Source: Euonymus europaeus
Lineage: Eukaryota; Streptophyta; Magnoliopsida; Celastrales; Celastraceae
Assembly: GCA_963580455.1 (NCBI GenBank)
Contig: OY756970.1
Location: forward strand, 15,562,001 to 15,626,000
Reading direction: 5' to 3'
DNA: 64,000 bases
A program made the translations under genes and the position numbers. Positions 12,641-25,893 of the stretch are shown piece by piece; the first letter of the stretch is position 1, and the number at the start of each line of letters is the position of its first letter. The notes below the pieces were generated by a model. It saw only the letters and a list, made by a program, of their open reading frames with translations. It searched no databases and was not told the DNA's origin.

Positions 12641-14230
12641 GGGTATTAACACAAATAATTAAAAAATAGATTTATGTAAATTAATGTGATTAAAGTGAAA
12701 TAATGTAAATCAACGCAAGTTCTAATTATATTATCCTGAAGCGTGATAGTGTCTTATTACACTAACTTAATGGCACAGGTTGTAATTACACTGTTACGAA
12801 GTGTCATCGTCTTTTGGTCACTGTTTCGACTTTCACCACCTCCAAAAGATCCCTCAAATTCCGAACAAACTAATTAACTTATACTCATTGTAGATCGGTG
12901 GGAAAGAAAACGCAAACTTCTTTGGTGAAAAGAGAAAGGAACAATTGCCTAAACCATCGAAAAATGACTTGAAAGATCGGCGAACGCATGAGCAAAATTG
13001 GAAATTCGGTCAATTGCGGTGAACTGCCATTATGGTTCAATTCCTTGAGGGAGGGAGAGTGTGTATGTGTGAAAGAGAGAAATCCTATTTATATGGACAC
13101 AATTTTCTAAATTTTAAATATTTTGAAATTGTCTATTCAACCTGTGACATGTCCTGCGGTCTTGCGATTTTGCTTATGTAACATTATGGATAAAAACCTA
13201 CTAGCACTGTCCGAAAAAACAGAAGACAAAGGAAAAAGTAGACTAAATAAGTTCCTCCGATACGGATCCCTATATATAGGCTTTGTGAATTGTGAGACAT
13301 TGAAGAGACAACTTGGGCATGACACGTATGTCATTATGGCATTATGTATAGTCGGCTTATACTGCTACGCCTTGAAATTGGTTCTGAAAATAAATGCATG
13401 CACCCTATCTCCAACGGTCAACTTTAATCCATAAGAAATGGAGTAACTATTTTGAAACAGTTGAAGATAGGTGGCTTGAATTTATATACTTTACCACATA
13501 TATATATAATCATTCTAATTATTGATTTCCTTTATCAAAAAAAATAAAATAATATATATACATATATAAATACTTCATGAAGCTTCACGATATATATGGA
13601 CTGACGTCAAATCAAATGCTACATCATGTGATGTACACCAACTAGTATTTGGTTACACTTTTTGGATCCAGAACGACACAATAAAAATTTATTCTTTAAA
13701 CATTTTATATGAATTTAAACTTGAATTCTTAGGCTCAGATACTTTTTTTTTGGACTTAATGATATGACAAATTAGTCATAACTCAACACATCTTCGACGT
13801 TATATATAAGTATATATACATAGATATATGTATATGTCTAGGTATATGTATACACACACACATATGGTTGCACCGATTTTATCATTCATCTTCACCAATT
13901 CCTTAGAAATATGAAATTATATCAAAACTTGCATGTATCAGTTGGATAGAAATCGAACCCAATCCTGAAAAGTCTTTTTCTAATTATTACATTAAAATTG
14001 ATTTCTGGATACACTATTCAGGTTTAAAAAAAATGTATATACGCAAATGTATATATATACCTAGATTGGTAATAGGTTTTTTGGTATGGGAAATTATTAA
14101 TGCATTATTCCTTAATTAATCATATTTATGTGCGTGTATGCATGTGTATGTGTTTGCGCATTATTATTACTATTATTATTTTTATTTACTAAAAATTAAG
14201 AAGAGATGCTATTTCTATCTATTCAATTTG

Positions 14231-14231
14231 G

Positions 14232-14265
<34 letters not shown>

Positions 14266-14267
14266 AA
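14231..14267. repeat. (TA)n(TG)n microsatellite
   Basis: An alternating TA run passes directly into a TG run. Similar compound microsatellites occur at 29897-29943, 30126-30146 and 42990-43040. Confidence 0.8.
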
Positions 14268-15099
14268 AAGCAAATGGTCAAAAAGTAATTAAGTAAACAT
14301 CTTCCCATGTGACTATACACTTTATGCTGATTATGGTTACCTTGATTGTCACGCAAATTATTGCTTAATTAAATTACAAGATACATATCTTTTTCTGCCC
14401 TGATATCCATGCAACCTTATTTCATTTCCCATAAAATTTTAATTTTAATTTTAATTAATTAGAGTCAACAAATATCTAGGCTTGATGTACATATTTAATT
14501 ATGCCACCAAACAACCTAACAAAAATTAATTTAAATTCTTCTTTTCATGCATATTATATAGTTGAGAAAGATTCTTTGTTGATATATGGAGCCATAAATA
14601 ATCTAAAAAAAAACTATAGAGTTTTGCTTGAAAATGTTAAGAAAGAATCGAATCTCTTCTTAGAGTGAGACTTTTCTATGGTTCAAATCTTTAAGGAGTA
14701 GGCTACCATTCAAATAATTCGATGCTACATTATTTATAGACATTGTTGGAAACAATTGTATGAAAGTTGGAAATGTGTATTAGACATTTACATTTTAGAA
14801 ATATTGTTTTCTTCTCTAATTCCATATTTCAATTTATGTTCTATGTTTGTTTATTAGTTAATGTATCAAACTATGATCAAATATAGTCTAATAATTCTCT
14901 TTATTTAATTTATATCTGGTATACCACCTAACAATAGGATAAATTAGGTAAAGCTCAACATGTAGTCTAAAGGGTGTTGCTTCCAATGTGAATCAAATTC
15001 AAAACGTTTCGAGTTCATAAAATTTGCCCCAATGCATGATTATATATTATGCATCAAACAATACAATGACATAGTGCCCTCTCTTTGGATAATACATTT

Positions 15100-15540
15100 T
15101 GTTGGCACAATCATATCAATAAAATATCCGGTCACATCAACAAAACACGTTCCCAAAATATTACCATTGCAAGTGCTCTTATCTCGCAAGAGACGCTCTA
15201 CCAAACACCTCAAAAAACACGAGCTTATAAGCTCCAAAAATCTACAAAAAATCAGCTTTAATTGAAGCTTACTTTAGAGCTTATTTCATGAACGTTTTTT
15301 TTTCTTTTCTTTTATTAAGTAATATTATATACAATATTATAAAATTTTAAACTATTAATTTCATGTAATTTATAGCTTTAAATGAAGAATGTATTAAGAG
15401 ATGTATAAAAAATTATGTTTTGCTGATGTGACTATATATTAAGAGATGTATTTTGCTCATGTAGATAAGTATGTGAGACTACTTTTTGTATAAAAGAGGT
15501 GGAACCCAAAAAAAATTAATGGTACATCCCCAACGGCACA
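15100..15540. mobile_element. Fragments of the ~400-bp MITE family
   Basis: Two pieces resemble the MITE copies at 27058, 35862 and 50280. One ends ACCATTGCAAGTGCTCTTA (about 15160-15181). The other contains TTTTGCTGATGTGACTATAT and TATGTGAGACTACTTTTTGT with GAACCCAAAA. They are probably remnants of one or two insertions. Confidence 0.4.
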
Positions 15541-16442
15541 TGTAAAGAAAGAAGAGATGCAATGGCGCATTTTGTTGGTTCAATTTTGATGGGGCAAATA
15601 CCATGGAAAGTGGCTGGCCTTGCAAATTGCTTGCTAGGTGGGTCTCATCACTAATACACTCACATTTACACTAAAATCAATACCCCTGCTTCTATTACAC
15701 CAAAAATAAAATCACTTAAAATACGTTAACCTTAACTTATAACATTTAAAACATATTTCAATACAATTTTACTGTGCTATAAAAATTGCACCATTGTGTT
15801 TGCTATAAAAGGTTTACCAAATGGAGCCAATTGTAGATACTAAACCTAAAATATTATCTCTCTTTTTTACGTTGAATATATACCATGGACTCATTCTAAA
15901 CTCGAAACATTTTATATTTTTCACATTATTTATATTAATTGTCTCTAATTTTAATAAGATATATATTGTATATAATAAACTCGAAACATTTTATATTTTT
16001 TCTGATTGAATATATACTGCAGAGTGGTACTAAAGTAATGCATAGAGACACACATGTAGCTCCAATTTTACACTAAATCCTCACATTTTCATGGTTTACT
16101 AAACTACCTAATCCACAATTTATGGCTCATTATTTTCATGATTATTACCTAATCCCTATTTTAATGCCTATTTACCGTGCAACAAAACAAACACAAATCC
16201 ACACAGAAACAAAACAAAATAAGTTAAAAGTAATAATAATAAAAGCCTCCTGCCACGTGGCCAATGAGATCATCCAGCTCACTTGCCTCTTCTATAACTC
16301 CCTTGCAACACCAACGTGACGGTTCCATGATCCAACACTACCTTGGGTCCTCCTCCTCCCCCCTCCCCCCTTCCCCTATTCTCTCTTTTTCTAGAAGCTT
16401 AGTAGAACCCGAACAATGGCGTAACAGAGATATCCTGAAGCT

Positions 16443-19400
16443 ATGGGAACTTGCGCCTCCAAGCCTCCCAAACCAAACCCTTACGCTGCTAGAGATCGGC
16501 CAAATGACCTTCCTGAACCTGCGCAGACTCCGAAGTCGCCGGCGAGCGACCTTCTCACCATCATCAAGCAGTCTCCGTTATTCCCCTTCTACACCCCCAG
16601 TCCTGCTCCTGCCCATGGCGTCAAGGCTCTGAAATCTCCTGCCAACTCCACTCCGATGCGGATCTTTAGACTGCCTTTCCCTCCGCCTTCTCCGGCAAAG
16701 CACATTAAGGCGGTGCTGCGCCGTAGGAGGGAGAAGAAGGCGGCCGAGATTCCGGAGGACGAGGAGATCAGTGACGAGCCTACGGAGCTGGACAAGAGGT
16801 TCGGGTTCTCGAAGGAGTTCATTAGTCGGTTAGAGGTAGAGGAGGAGGTCGGTCGAGGTCATTTTGGGTATACTTGCTCCGCCAAGTTCAAGAAGGGTGA
16901 ACGCAAAGGCCAGAAGGTCGCTGTCAAGGTCATCCCCAAGTCCAAGGTAGGCCGTTCTCCATTTTTATTGATTTCTGCATGTTTTGCGTGTATATTTTTT
17001 GACTTTCTGATGGCTTTTTTTTTTCCTTTGAATTATTGGATGGAGCGTTCAGTGATTATTTTGGTCGTGGTAGTAAAATAGAAAACATACACATTCTCGT
17101 ACATTATCTCTTCCGTTAAAAATTTACCATTAATGCAAGTGTTCTTAGCATTTGGATTCGGCAGAGCACTGTTCCTGGTTTAAAAATAGAGAGGCAGAGC
17201 ACTGTTCCTGGTTTAAAAATAGAGAACTCAGGGATATTTGAGCCTTGACATAAAAGTGAATAATTTATTCCTTTCTTTAATTTTGGTCTTCAATAGTGAT
17301 AGAATATCTTCTGGCCCATATGTTTCTCTTTGATGATGTTTTGCTACTTTGCTTAAGAACAACTCACAGCACTTTTGGTCTGATTCCCATAATGGTCGAA
17401 AAAGAATGATTCAAATTACTGTCTTGCAGCATAGCACTTAGTGGAAGTTCATACTGAATAACTAGTTGAGGCTATTGTTGAGCTTTCTCAATGAGTTAAT
17501 TCTAATAACTTCATCAAGCATGAAGAAAGGAGATGTCTTAATTAGCTAAGTGGGCCTAATCTTAGATCTAGGACTACCATTGAAGTTGACGGTTTTCACA
17601 CCCAGTCAACTATTGCCCTCTATCAATTATTCAATTGCGTACAGTCAACCCAAATCCCAATTTCTCATTTCTGGGTCAGCTGGCCCCAGCATTGGATATC
17701 TGAACGGCTGAACCTTCTTCCAAGACATAGAAGATATTTTTTTACCATCAGATATGTTAAAGGGAATGGGTATTGGCACCCTAATATTTGGTAGGGATAC
17801 CTTGTCAATATTTTTTTCTGTGTAAAAAATTCTCGTTTTCTGTGTTTTCTATTTGAACAATATTATAATAAATAAAATTTAAGTCTAAGTCATCATTGCA
17901 ATTCAATGTATTTTATTCCATATATACCCCTCTGAACAAACAATCAACGGGAGCAATTCAAATTATTTGATACAACTTTTTCTTTGTTTTATTTTCCTTT
18001 TATATGAGTAATTTTTGTTTTTATATAAAGAATTTTTATGTTATATCAAATAATTTTTAGCCTTTGTAATTATTGCCCTGTCTGTATACATGCGTTTATG
18101 TGCTCGGTTGATAACAATGTCATACTATATATAACTTTTTATTCCAACAAGATAATCCATGGTAATTATTCTGATGACAATTGAAGATAATACATGACTC
18201 ATACAATTACAGATAATTCGACGTTTGCATTGATCGAGTGTCTTGTACGTAACTTGCGAGTTGTTCACTGTACGGTATGAAATTAGGTGAAGAAAACAAG
18301 AGAGATAAGTGAGATATGACAGATTTGACCTTTAATCATAATTGTTATTCATTTAATCATAGTGATGGGTCCCATATCAATTTGACAAATAAAAATTTGT
18401 AACATTTTTTAATTTTTTAATTTTTTTAATTTTTTTTAATTTTTTAAAGTAGAGCCGCGCGGCTCTACTTAAAAAAATATTTTAATTTTCTTTTTAATTT
18501 TTTAATTGACCAAATATTCACAATTTTTTAATTGATCGAATTATTTTTTAATTATTACATAAATCAACTTTACAGGTATATTTACATTAGACTGGATCAC
18601 ACCGTACAGTGAACAACTCGCAAGTTACGTACAGGGCACTCGATCAATGCAAACGTCGAATTATCTGTAATTGTATGAGTCATGTATTATCTTCGATTGT
18701 CATCATAATAATTACCATGGATTATCTTGTTGGAATAAAAAGTTATATATAATATGACATTGTTATCAACCGAGCACATAGACGCATGTATACAGACAGG
18801 GCAATAATTACAAAGGCTAAAAATTATTTGATATAACATAAAAATTCTTTATATAAAAACAAAAATTAGTCATATAAAAGGAAAATAAAACAAAGAAAAA
18901 GTTGTATCAAATAATTTGAATTGCTCCCGTTGATTGTTTGTTCAGAGGGGTATATATGGAATAAAATACATTGAATTGCAATGATGACTTAGACTTAAAT
19001 TTTATTTATTTTAATATTGTTCAAACAGAAAATACAGAAAACGAGAATTTTTTACACGAAAAAAGATATTGACAAGGTGTCCATACCAAATATAAGGGTG
19101 CCAATACCCCTTCCCTATGTTAAATGGTCTTGCTGATTCCAAGCTAAAAGTTGGTTTTGCAGTAATTGAAAGCACAGAAGACGATGCATCCTTTTTTTTA
19201 TATGAGAAAAGTGAAACCTGACAAAAGGGGAAAAGGTGAAAAATCAATTACCTTTTTGACTTTTATCCCTTGAGATTAGATGGGATGAGAGAAGAAATGA
19301 GTCATATTTTTCAAAAAGTCAAAAATATGACGACCCTGCTTTCCTTAATCAAATGGCTATCTTGTATTGAGGGATAACCTAAAAGTAGGAAATAAATGAG

Positions 19401-22400
19401 AATAATCTGCTGTGGTGCCTTATGAATGTGATCATGTGACAGCACCTCACGTTTGAGCACTTGCCCTGGGAGAAAATGTCTATTTTTTGGCGCGTTACTT
19501 TACACTAACTTTCCTTGATATATTGGGAGACTAGCCACGGACATTGTGTTGAGAATGATGTTCTCGAGTTTTCAAGGATATTTTTCTGCTCTTTTACTTC
19601 TTATTACTGTGCTGAACTTTGAAGTGCGAGGGGAGAAGGATACTGGAGGGATTTTTGGAATGGAGTAAGATGAGAGGACACTCCTTGTAAGTGGGCCATA
19701 TTGAGATTTTTGAAAGTAGTTCAAAAGACTGAAATTTGCATGTGAAAATTTCCCTTTCCATAGGAAAATAGAAACGAGGAGGGTGTTTAAGTAATTTTCC
19801 ACTTAAAATGCCCCTGAAATTGAACGGTGATGCTAGTCATCCCAATATAAAAAGTCCCAGAGTATTCATAATTTTATGTGACAATATATACACTATATGA
19901 TTTGGAGGCAAATTCATGATTTAAAATTCAAATTCAATAATCATGTTTGTATTGTGACACTTTTGTAATACTTTCTGTTGGGATACTTAACATTTTTGTA
20001 AATTGAATCCCCTGCTCTTTCCTAGTAGAGACGACCCTCCAGGCCTCCATGCATCCTCTCCTTTCTCCCTAGTAACCCATTTTTCTTTCAATTCCAAAAA
20101 CCTTTCCTTAAATAAATCCCAAACCCTCTCCTTTCTTACTCTCAAGCGCAGCCTTAAGGTTAGTGCAGAATAGAGAAGCAACATTTCCTGTTAAATTGAA
20201 TTTTTTTATGTTATCCCTTGAGTTTCTATGTGATAATGTTTATCTCGGTTTATTAAATTAATGAAACGCATCTTATATTTGTCAACCTATTGCACTGTTG
20301 AAATGAGAATGTGAGTGATATTGTTGGTTGCAATGAAGTCTAGAATAAACTTGCTAGCAACGGAGTCGCTGTCCATTCATATTAATGAAAAAGGATTATG
20401 AAGCACGTAAAAAATTTCAATATACAACGTACCTATGGATGTATTATTTTGTTCGAAAAAAAAAACCTATGGATGCATTATAAGTAGTACAGTCTGTGTT
20501 TCTGCCAATATTAGGGATGCTGACATTGGTCATTAAGTAATTAATGGTATTTTCTTGTTCGAAGTTTTTTTTAGTGACATGGTGTAAATAATTGATAGTG
20601 CTTACTCTTTTTGTTTCCTTTTGAAATATTGCCACCATAGTGATCAATTCCATGTTTCCAGATGACCACAGCTATTGCAGTTGAGGATGTAAGAAGGGAA
20701 GTGAAAATTTTACGCTCCTTGACAGGACATAGAAATCTTGTACAATTCTATGATGCATTTGAAGACCCTGAAAATGTCTATATAGTTATGGAGTAAGTTT
20801 GAAGCATGGACTTCTCACATGATCATCTCTTGTCGTGTTGTTCATTTTATTTTTTTTAATAATTATCTCGTTGTGTTTTTACATGTGGCTGTTGATTAGA
20901 TGATAGATTTTTGCCTGTATAGTTCAATGAGGACCAGAAATTTTGTGCCCTTTAAGTGCAAGAATATGGTGATTTGGTACATATATAATTTTTGTTATGA
21001 TAATATAATAGACGTATAATATGATGATTTTTCTTATGCTTGATTGCTTACTGCTCGCTGTCAAATAATTTTTGTATATTTGACCATATATTTGGGACTA
21101 AAACTTGGTTTTTAATTAATAGTAGCTGATTAATCAATATGGCTGTTACAGGTTATGTGAAGGAGGGGAACTTTTAGACAGAATACTTTCACGGTAATCT
21201 TTCAGTAGTTGCTATAATTATATTTTTCAAACTTTTCCTTGAGGCTTGCATTATCTTATTTTCTAAGCAGATGCAATGTTGTTTTTCAGGGGTGGGAAAT
21301 ACTCAGAAGATGAGGCCAAGACTGTTTTGGTGCAAATTCTTAATGTGGCTGCATTTTGTCATCTCCAGGGTGTGGTGCACAGAGATCTCAAACCAGAGGT
21401 AGGAGATGTTCCTTTTTATTTTCCACGTGGTAAAAGCATTATATTCATGCTATCATTCCTGACTTTTATTTGCTCTTAAGGAGGGCTGTGAGGAATAGGG
21501 GGTGAATTTACATGTGCTTTTTTTACCCGGACTGAATATGATTTGATAGAAATATTTAGCTGTGCATCATGCACATTCTACTCTCCTTGCACTTTCTAGT
21601 TTGGAAAAATGAACTTCTGTTTTATTCTGTTGTTGGGACCTTTTGCAACGGGTTACTGTTCATAAAGACTGGGAGCACAGAACTGGCAACCTTATTGTCT
21701 ATAGATGAATGAGTTGTAAATCTTTTGATCTGAAGGTGAAAGAAGTGCAAGGGAAAATTGATATTTGGTGTAGCTTTTAAAACTGAACGCTTTGATAGTA
21801 TTTCAAAGCACAACTATGTGATTAATTAAACCATTTGTACCTTCAAAAAGCAATGTTCCTTTCTTAGGCCCACTTTTTTTTTTTTTTTTTTTTTTTTGCG
21901 ATCTAAGATAGTTTTATTGCTATCACTTTTGGGCAATTCATATGTTTTGACTGTTTTATGGAGTCTGAAGCTTTAAGGAATGTGTGTGTTGTTCGTTTTT
22001 TGTATTTCATATCATCTAAGTTTAATTACTTTCTGGTTCAGAACTTCTTGTATACTTCTAAAGATGAGAATTCCCAGCTGAAAGCAATAGACTTTGGCTT
22101 GTCTGATTTGGTCAGACCAGGTTTGTCCCTTCCGTCCAGAGCCTTTAGTTACTGCTCCATGTTATGAGTTAACATCATCTTTGTTGCTTATGTTTTCTGC
22201 AGATGAAAGGCTTAATGACATTGTAGGAAGTGCATATTATGTAGCTCCTGAAGTTCTGCATAGATCATATGGTACAGAAGCAGACGTATGGAGCATAGGG
22301 GTAATAGCATACATTTTATTATGTGGTAGCCGTCCATTTTGGGCTCGGACAGAGTCTGGCATTTTCCATGCTGTCTTGAAAGCTGAACCATGTTTTGATG

Positions 22401-25400
22401 AAACTCCTTGGCCTTCGTTATCTTCAGAGGCTAAGGATTTTGTCAAGCTTCTATTGAATAAGGACCCCAGAAAGCGAATGACAGCTGCTCAGGCTTTAAG
22501 TGCGTGATAATTTCTTCCATATCATTGGCATGTCATCCTCATTTATCATTGACTGTTAATGTTTTTGTTGGCAGGCCATCCTTGGATCCGGAATCATTGT
22601 GATGTAAAACTTCCACTTGACATTTTGATATTTCGACTTATGAATGCATACTTTCGATCATCATCTTTGCGTAAGACCGCTTTAAGGGTGTGTATGTGAT
22701 TTATTGTGAAAGGAAATATATTTTTGTTTTCCTCCTTTACAATATCTCCATATCATTGATTACGCTTGACTGTGAAATTGCCTTTTTCTTGTTTTTATTC
22801 TCATTTCCACCATCATTCTCAAAATTAGTTTTCCCCCCTAAAAAACTTTTTTTTTTGGTTAGGTGACAGATAAAGTGAAATTATAGAAAACATTATTAAT
22901 TTGATGACTTCCTTATGTATTGTTTGTTTTATTTTTTTAATTTCTGAAATCAATCATTGAGGAATGCATTTACTAGTCCGCCCACCACAAAAATATTGGA
23001 CAATTCTGCAATTTTCTGATATTATTCTGTTATGTAATTGTCTTCTAATGTACTAAACTTATTTATGCGCGCACTCATTCCAATATTGTTGGGGGTAACA
23101 GCAAAATTACATTGAAAATTAAGTTTTTGTCTATTCTTTTGTCTGCAACTCTGCATAGAATTCATTGTTTTGACAAGAAAAATCTCTCTTCCAAGCTTAA
23201 ATGACACTTCTGTTTCGCTGCTTTAAGTTGTTTTTAATCAATTTGGCATTGCTTGTCCATTTTTTTTAAGGCTGTTTTTTTAGTTTCTTTGATTTCTTTA
23301 ACCTTTTGAGCAACATTACACAAGTCTTTGTTGTCTATTCTTAAATACTATTGTTACGACTTATGAAGATAAAATAAAAGTTGATTTTCGGGTGGCTACT
23401 CCTTGGCACCAGACAATAAATTTTGTTCTCAATAAAATATTTATTTTTTGTAAATTGCTATTTGCTACAGAAAACAACATACTTGCTGCAGCTGTGGCAA
23501 GGCGAAATGCATCTATGCTCCCTAAATCCAGAAGAGCTGAAGCCTTCTGCTTTTAGTTCGCCTATGCTAACCCTAAACAACTTGGGTGTAAAATAAATTG
23601 CTTGTTGGAATTAATTTTCAGAATATGTTTTTTTTCTTCCTTTCTTCAAGTAAAGCAAGTCTCATTCTACCCTTCTAGGTGCATTGGCTCATGCCTTTTT
23701 GGTATATTCTTCTACATTTACTTACAAAATTATGATCTACTAGTCAATTTCTTGCTAATGATTTGATTTGGGAGCATTTTTATTGCTTATGATGTATTGG
23801 CAATCAAATATTTATAAAAATGAAACTTGGCTGGCTGGCTGGCTTTCAAATTGTAGAGTGTTCATCCTTGTTTGTTGGATGACATTGCATGAAGAGTCTT
23901 GAGCTTAAGACGAGGGAATTATTTATTTCGTGCTAGTGGATTTAGAAAGAAGAAATAGACATAATGTTCTAGTTCTCTGTGCCGAGAAGTGATTGCATTC
24001 AAAACACATAAAGAACCTACTTCCATTGATTTGCGCCAAAGTCTTTCTTATGTCACCTATTTGAAACCAACAGAATATTTGGGTTATCGTTCACAGTTTA
24101 TTTGCTAATCAATCCATACTGTTTTATGCAGGCTCTGTCTAGAACGCTAACGGCTGACGAACTATTTTATCTCAAGGAACAATTTGCATTGTTAGATCCT
24201 GAAAATAATGGTAGCATAACCTTAGAAGATATTAAGATGGTTGGTCCCTTCTCTCTTTCCCTCTTTCTGAACCGAGTTTGGGTAGCCAGAGCTCCAATTA
24301 TGCGTATCTTTTTCCCCTCTTTCACAGGTTCTAATGAAAAATGCTACAGATACGATGAGGGAGTCTCGCATTCCTGATTATCTTATTTCGGTATGAATTG
24401 CTGATCACTTGAGCGTTCTCATCATATGTTTGTTAGCCTGTTGCTTATATTTATGTCTATACCTTTTTTTTTCTTTTTCTTTTTCTTTAACAGCTAAATG
24501 CACCTCAATACAGAAGAATGGACTTTGAAGAGTTCTGTGCAGCTGCATTAGGCGTCCACCAGCTGGAGGCACTTGATCGCTGGGAACAACATGCCCGTCG
24601 CGCATATGAGATTTTTGAGAAGGATGGAAATAGGGCTATTGTGATTGAGGAACTTGCTTCAGTAAGTTAAAATTTTCTTGGATGATAGAGAATTTTCGTA
24701 TAATTTATTCAGCCTACTATTTTGATCTCCTAGCACATTGTCTTATGCACGAGACGAAACCATCATTAATAGTTGATGGTGTTCTATTCATGTCTTCTTT
24801 GTTGGTATGCTGAAACGCTTTCTGCAGGTGTTTTTTCCCAAATGAAGTACGGTCAGTACAAAGTAAGCACTTAAGAAAGGCATCGTTATAAGGAAAGACT
24901 CCGATATAGAGTATAAACTAATCTTTTACATCTTCAGATGAGGCTTGTGACCAAAATTTATAAACCTAGGAAAGCTCGAAACATTAAACTGATGTTCATC
25001 TTGCAATTATTTTATAACCATTAAAATTTCATTTGCCTCGAGCTCAAGCTGCCTTAGTTGAAACGTTTTGGAGATATAATGCAGAAAAAAGAAACTGAAG
25101 CAAGGAAAGCCTCACAAGGGCTCCCAGTGTGAATAGTAGGCCGATCTCTTCCACTCTAGGGTTCAGATGATTTAAGCTAAAATGCAGGGTGAGGCTAAAG
25201 GTTGAATTTAGCTAATTGTTTCTAAGGGGGAAGTTCCATATGATTTTGTAATTCAGGCTCTCGTAGCTTCCATGCCAGCCTAGAAACTAGTCTCGGAGGC
25301 TTTTGGGTTGTTAATGACAGGACCATTTTAACCCAACTTGGGATCATGTTGCAGCCATATGAGGTTGGTCGAGTTTCCCTTTCATGATTTTATAACACTG

Positions 25401-25893
25401 ATAGTTTAATACAGTTACATTTTCAATTTCTCGTGCATAAATGATTGTTGGCTTTCCTGCCTTCTCAACCCCGAAACATGAGGGATATATGCTTTATTTT
25501 CTAACTTAATGTTTAAAAGCTATTAGTTTCAATTAACTAGGATGCTATTGAAGTTGTCTGGTGTCCATTGTCATGGATACCACAACTATTAGGGTGACGA
25601 GTCAAGTGACTTGTCATAAAGATTGACAGCCATCAGCAAGATAAAATGCATGTCATAATTTTCATTTTCTTGTCCTTTATTGACAAAAAACTTGCAAGAT
25701 TCTAAGACTATTAAACCAAATCTGATTGTTTATTGAAAAATGTTGTTTTCAGGAACTTGGGCTTGGTCCCTCCATCCCAGTTCATGCTGTTCTCAATGAT
25801 TGGATTAGACACACTGATGGCAAGCTAAGTTTCCTTGGTTTTGTTAAATTGCTCCATGGTGCATCCAGCCGTAGTGGCATGAAGCAACATTGA
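16443..25893 (+). CDS. CDPK-related protein kinase (CRK)
   Basis: Eleven exons: 16443-16946, 20662-20792, 21152-21193, 21290-21398, 22042-22120, 22203-22499, 22575-22687, 24132-24239, 24328-24390, 24494-24661 and 25753-25893. They join in frame to 584 residues, the usual CRK length. The N-terminus MGTCASK offers Gly2 for myristoylation and Cys4 for palmitoylation, so plasma-membrane targeting is likely; a proline-rich variable region follows. The kinase domain shows GRGHFG (137-142), Lys162 in [13 protein letters not shown] (256-263), DFG (279-281) and APE (303-305). After LSHPWI come the autoinhibitory junction ([27 protein letters not shown]) and degenerate EF-hand-like modules ([29 protein letters not shown]). 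CRKs differ from CDPKs in having poorly calcium-binding EF hands. The first intron (3.7 kb) carries a foldback transposon and a MITE end. No coding damage is seen. Confidence 0.95.
17090..17145. mobile_element. MITE end fragment in CRK intron 1
   Basis: ACATTATCTCTTCCGTTAAA followed by TTTACCATTAATGCAAGTGT resembles the right end of the MITE at 50280-50680 (ACATTATCCCTTCTCCATTA ... GTGAATGCTCTTA). Only this end is visible. Confidence 0.4.
17161..17226 (+). repeat. Perfect 33-bp tandem duplication
   Basis: A unit beginning GCAGAGCACTGTTCCTGG and ending AAAATAGAGA occurs twice head to tail at 17161-17193 and 17194-17226. It differs at most at the last base, which implies a recent duplication inside CRK intron 1. 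Confidence 0.9.
17762..19115. mobile_element. Long-TIR (foldback) Mutator-like non-autonomous element
   Basis: Two inverted arms of about 518 bp (17762-18279 and 18598-19115) surround an AT-rich centre of about 318 bp. The outer ends read GGGAATGGGTATTGGCACCC on the left and, inverted, GGGAAGGGGTATTGGCACCC on the right. The inner ends share GAGTTGTTCACTGTACGGT. The arms differ only at scattered positions. The element is flanked by the perfect 9-bp direct repeat TATGTTAAA (17753-17761 and 19116-19124), the target-duplication size of Mutator-like elements. It has no coding capacity. It lies wholly in intron 1 of the CRK gene and would fold into a very long hairpin in the pre-mRNA. Confidence 0.9.
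18447..18470. repeat. Perfect 24-bp GC-rich palindrome
   Basis: AAGTAGAGCCGC is followed immediately by its reverse complement. T-rich DNA lies to the left and A-rich DNA to the right. It lies in the centre of the foldback element and is the only GC-rich part of that centre. Confidence 0.9.

Larger units (their letters stand above)
10664..16442. other. Long intergenic gap with TE debris
   Basis: After the cupredoxin 3' UTR no gene is recognisable for about 5.7 kb. The stretch contains a CACTA end (11579), a GTTTGGTAA-type repeat (12470-12640), microsatellites (around 13500-14270) and MITE fragments (15100-15540). A pyrimidine-rich tract at about 16345-16395 lies just before the kinase start and is probably its 5' UTR or core promoter. 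Open frames such as 13123-13434 show no family resemblance. Confidence 0.5.

Noticed and set aside
13123..13434. 103-residue open frame in the long gap
   Set aside because: No recognisable domain, signal or homologue, and it is surrounded by repeat debris. Probably chance.
16264..16632. 122-residue open frame overlapping the kinase start
   Set aside because: A different frame of the CRK 5' UTR and first exon; the kinase frame carries the conserved sequence.
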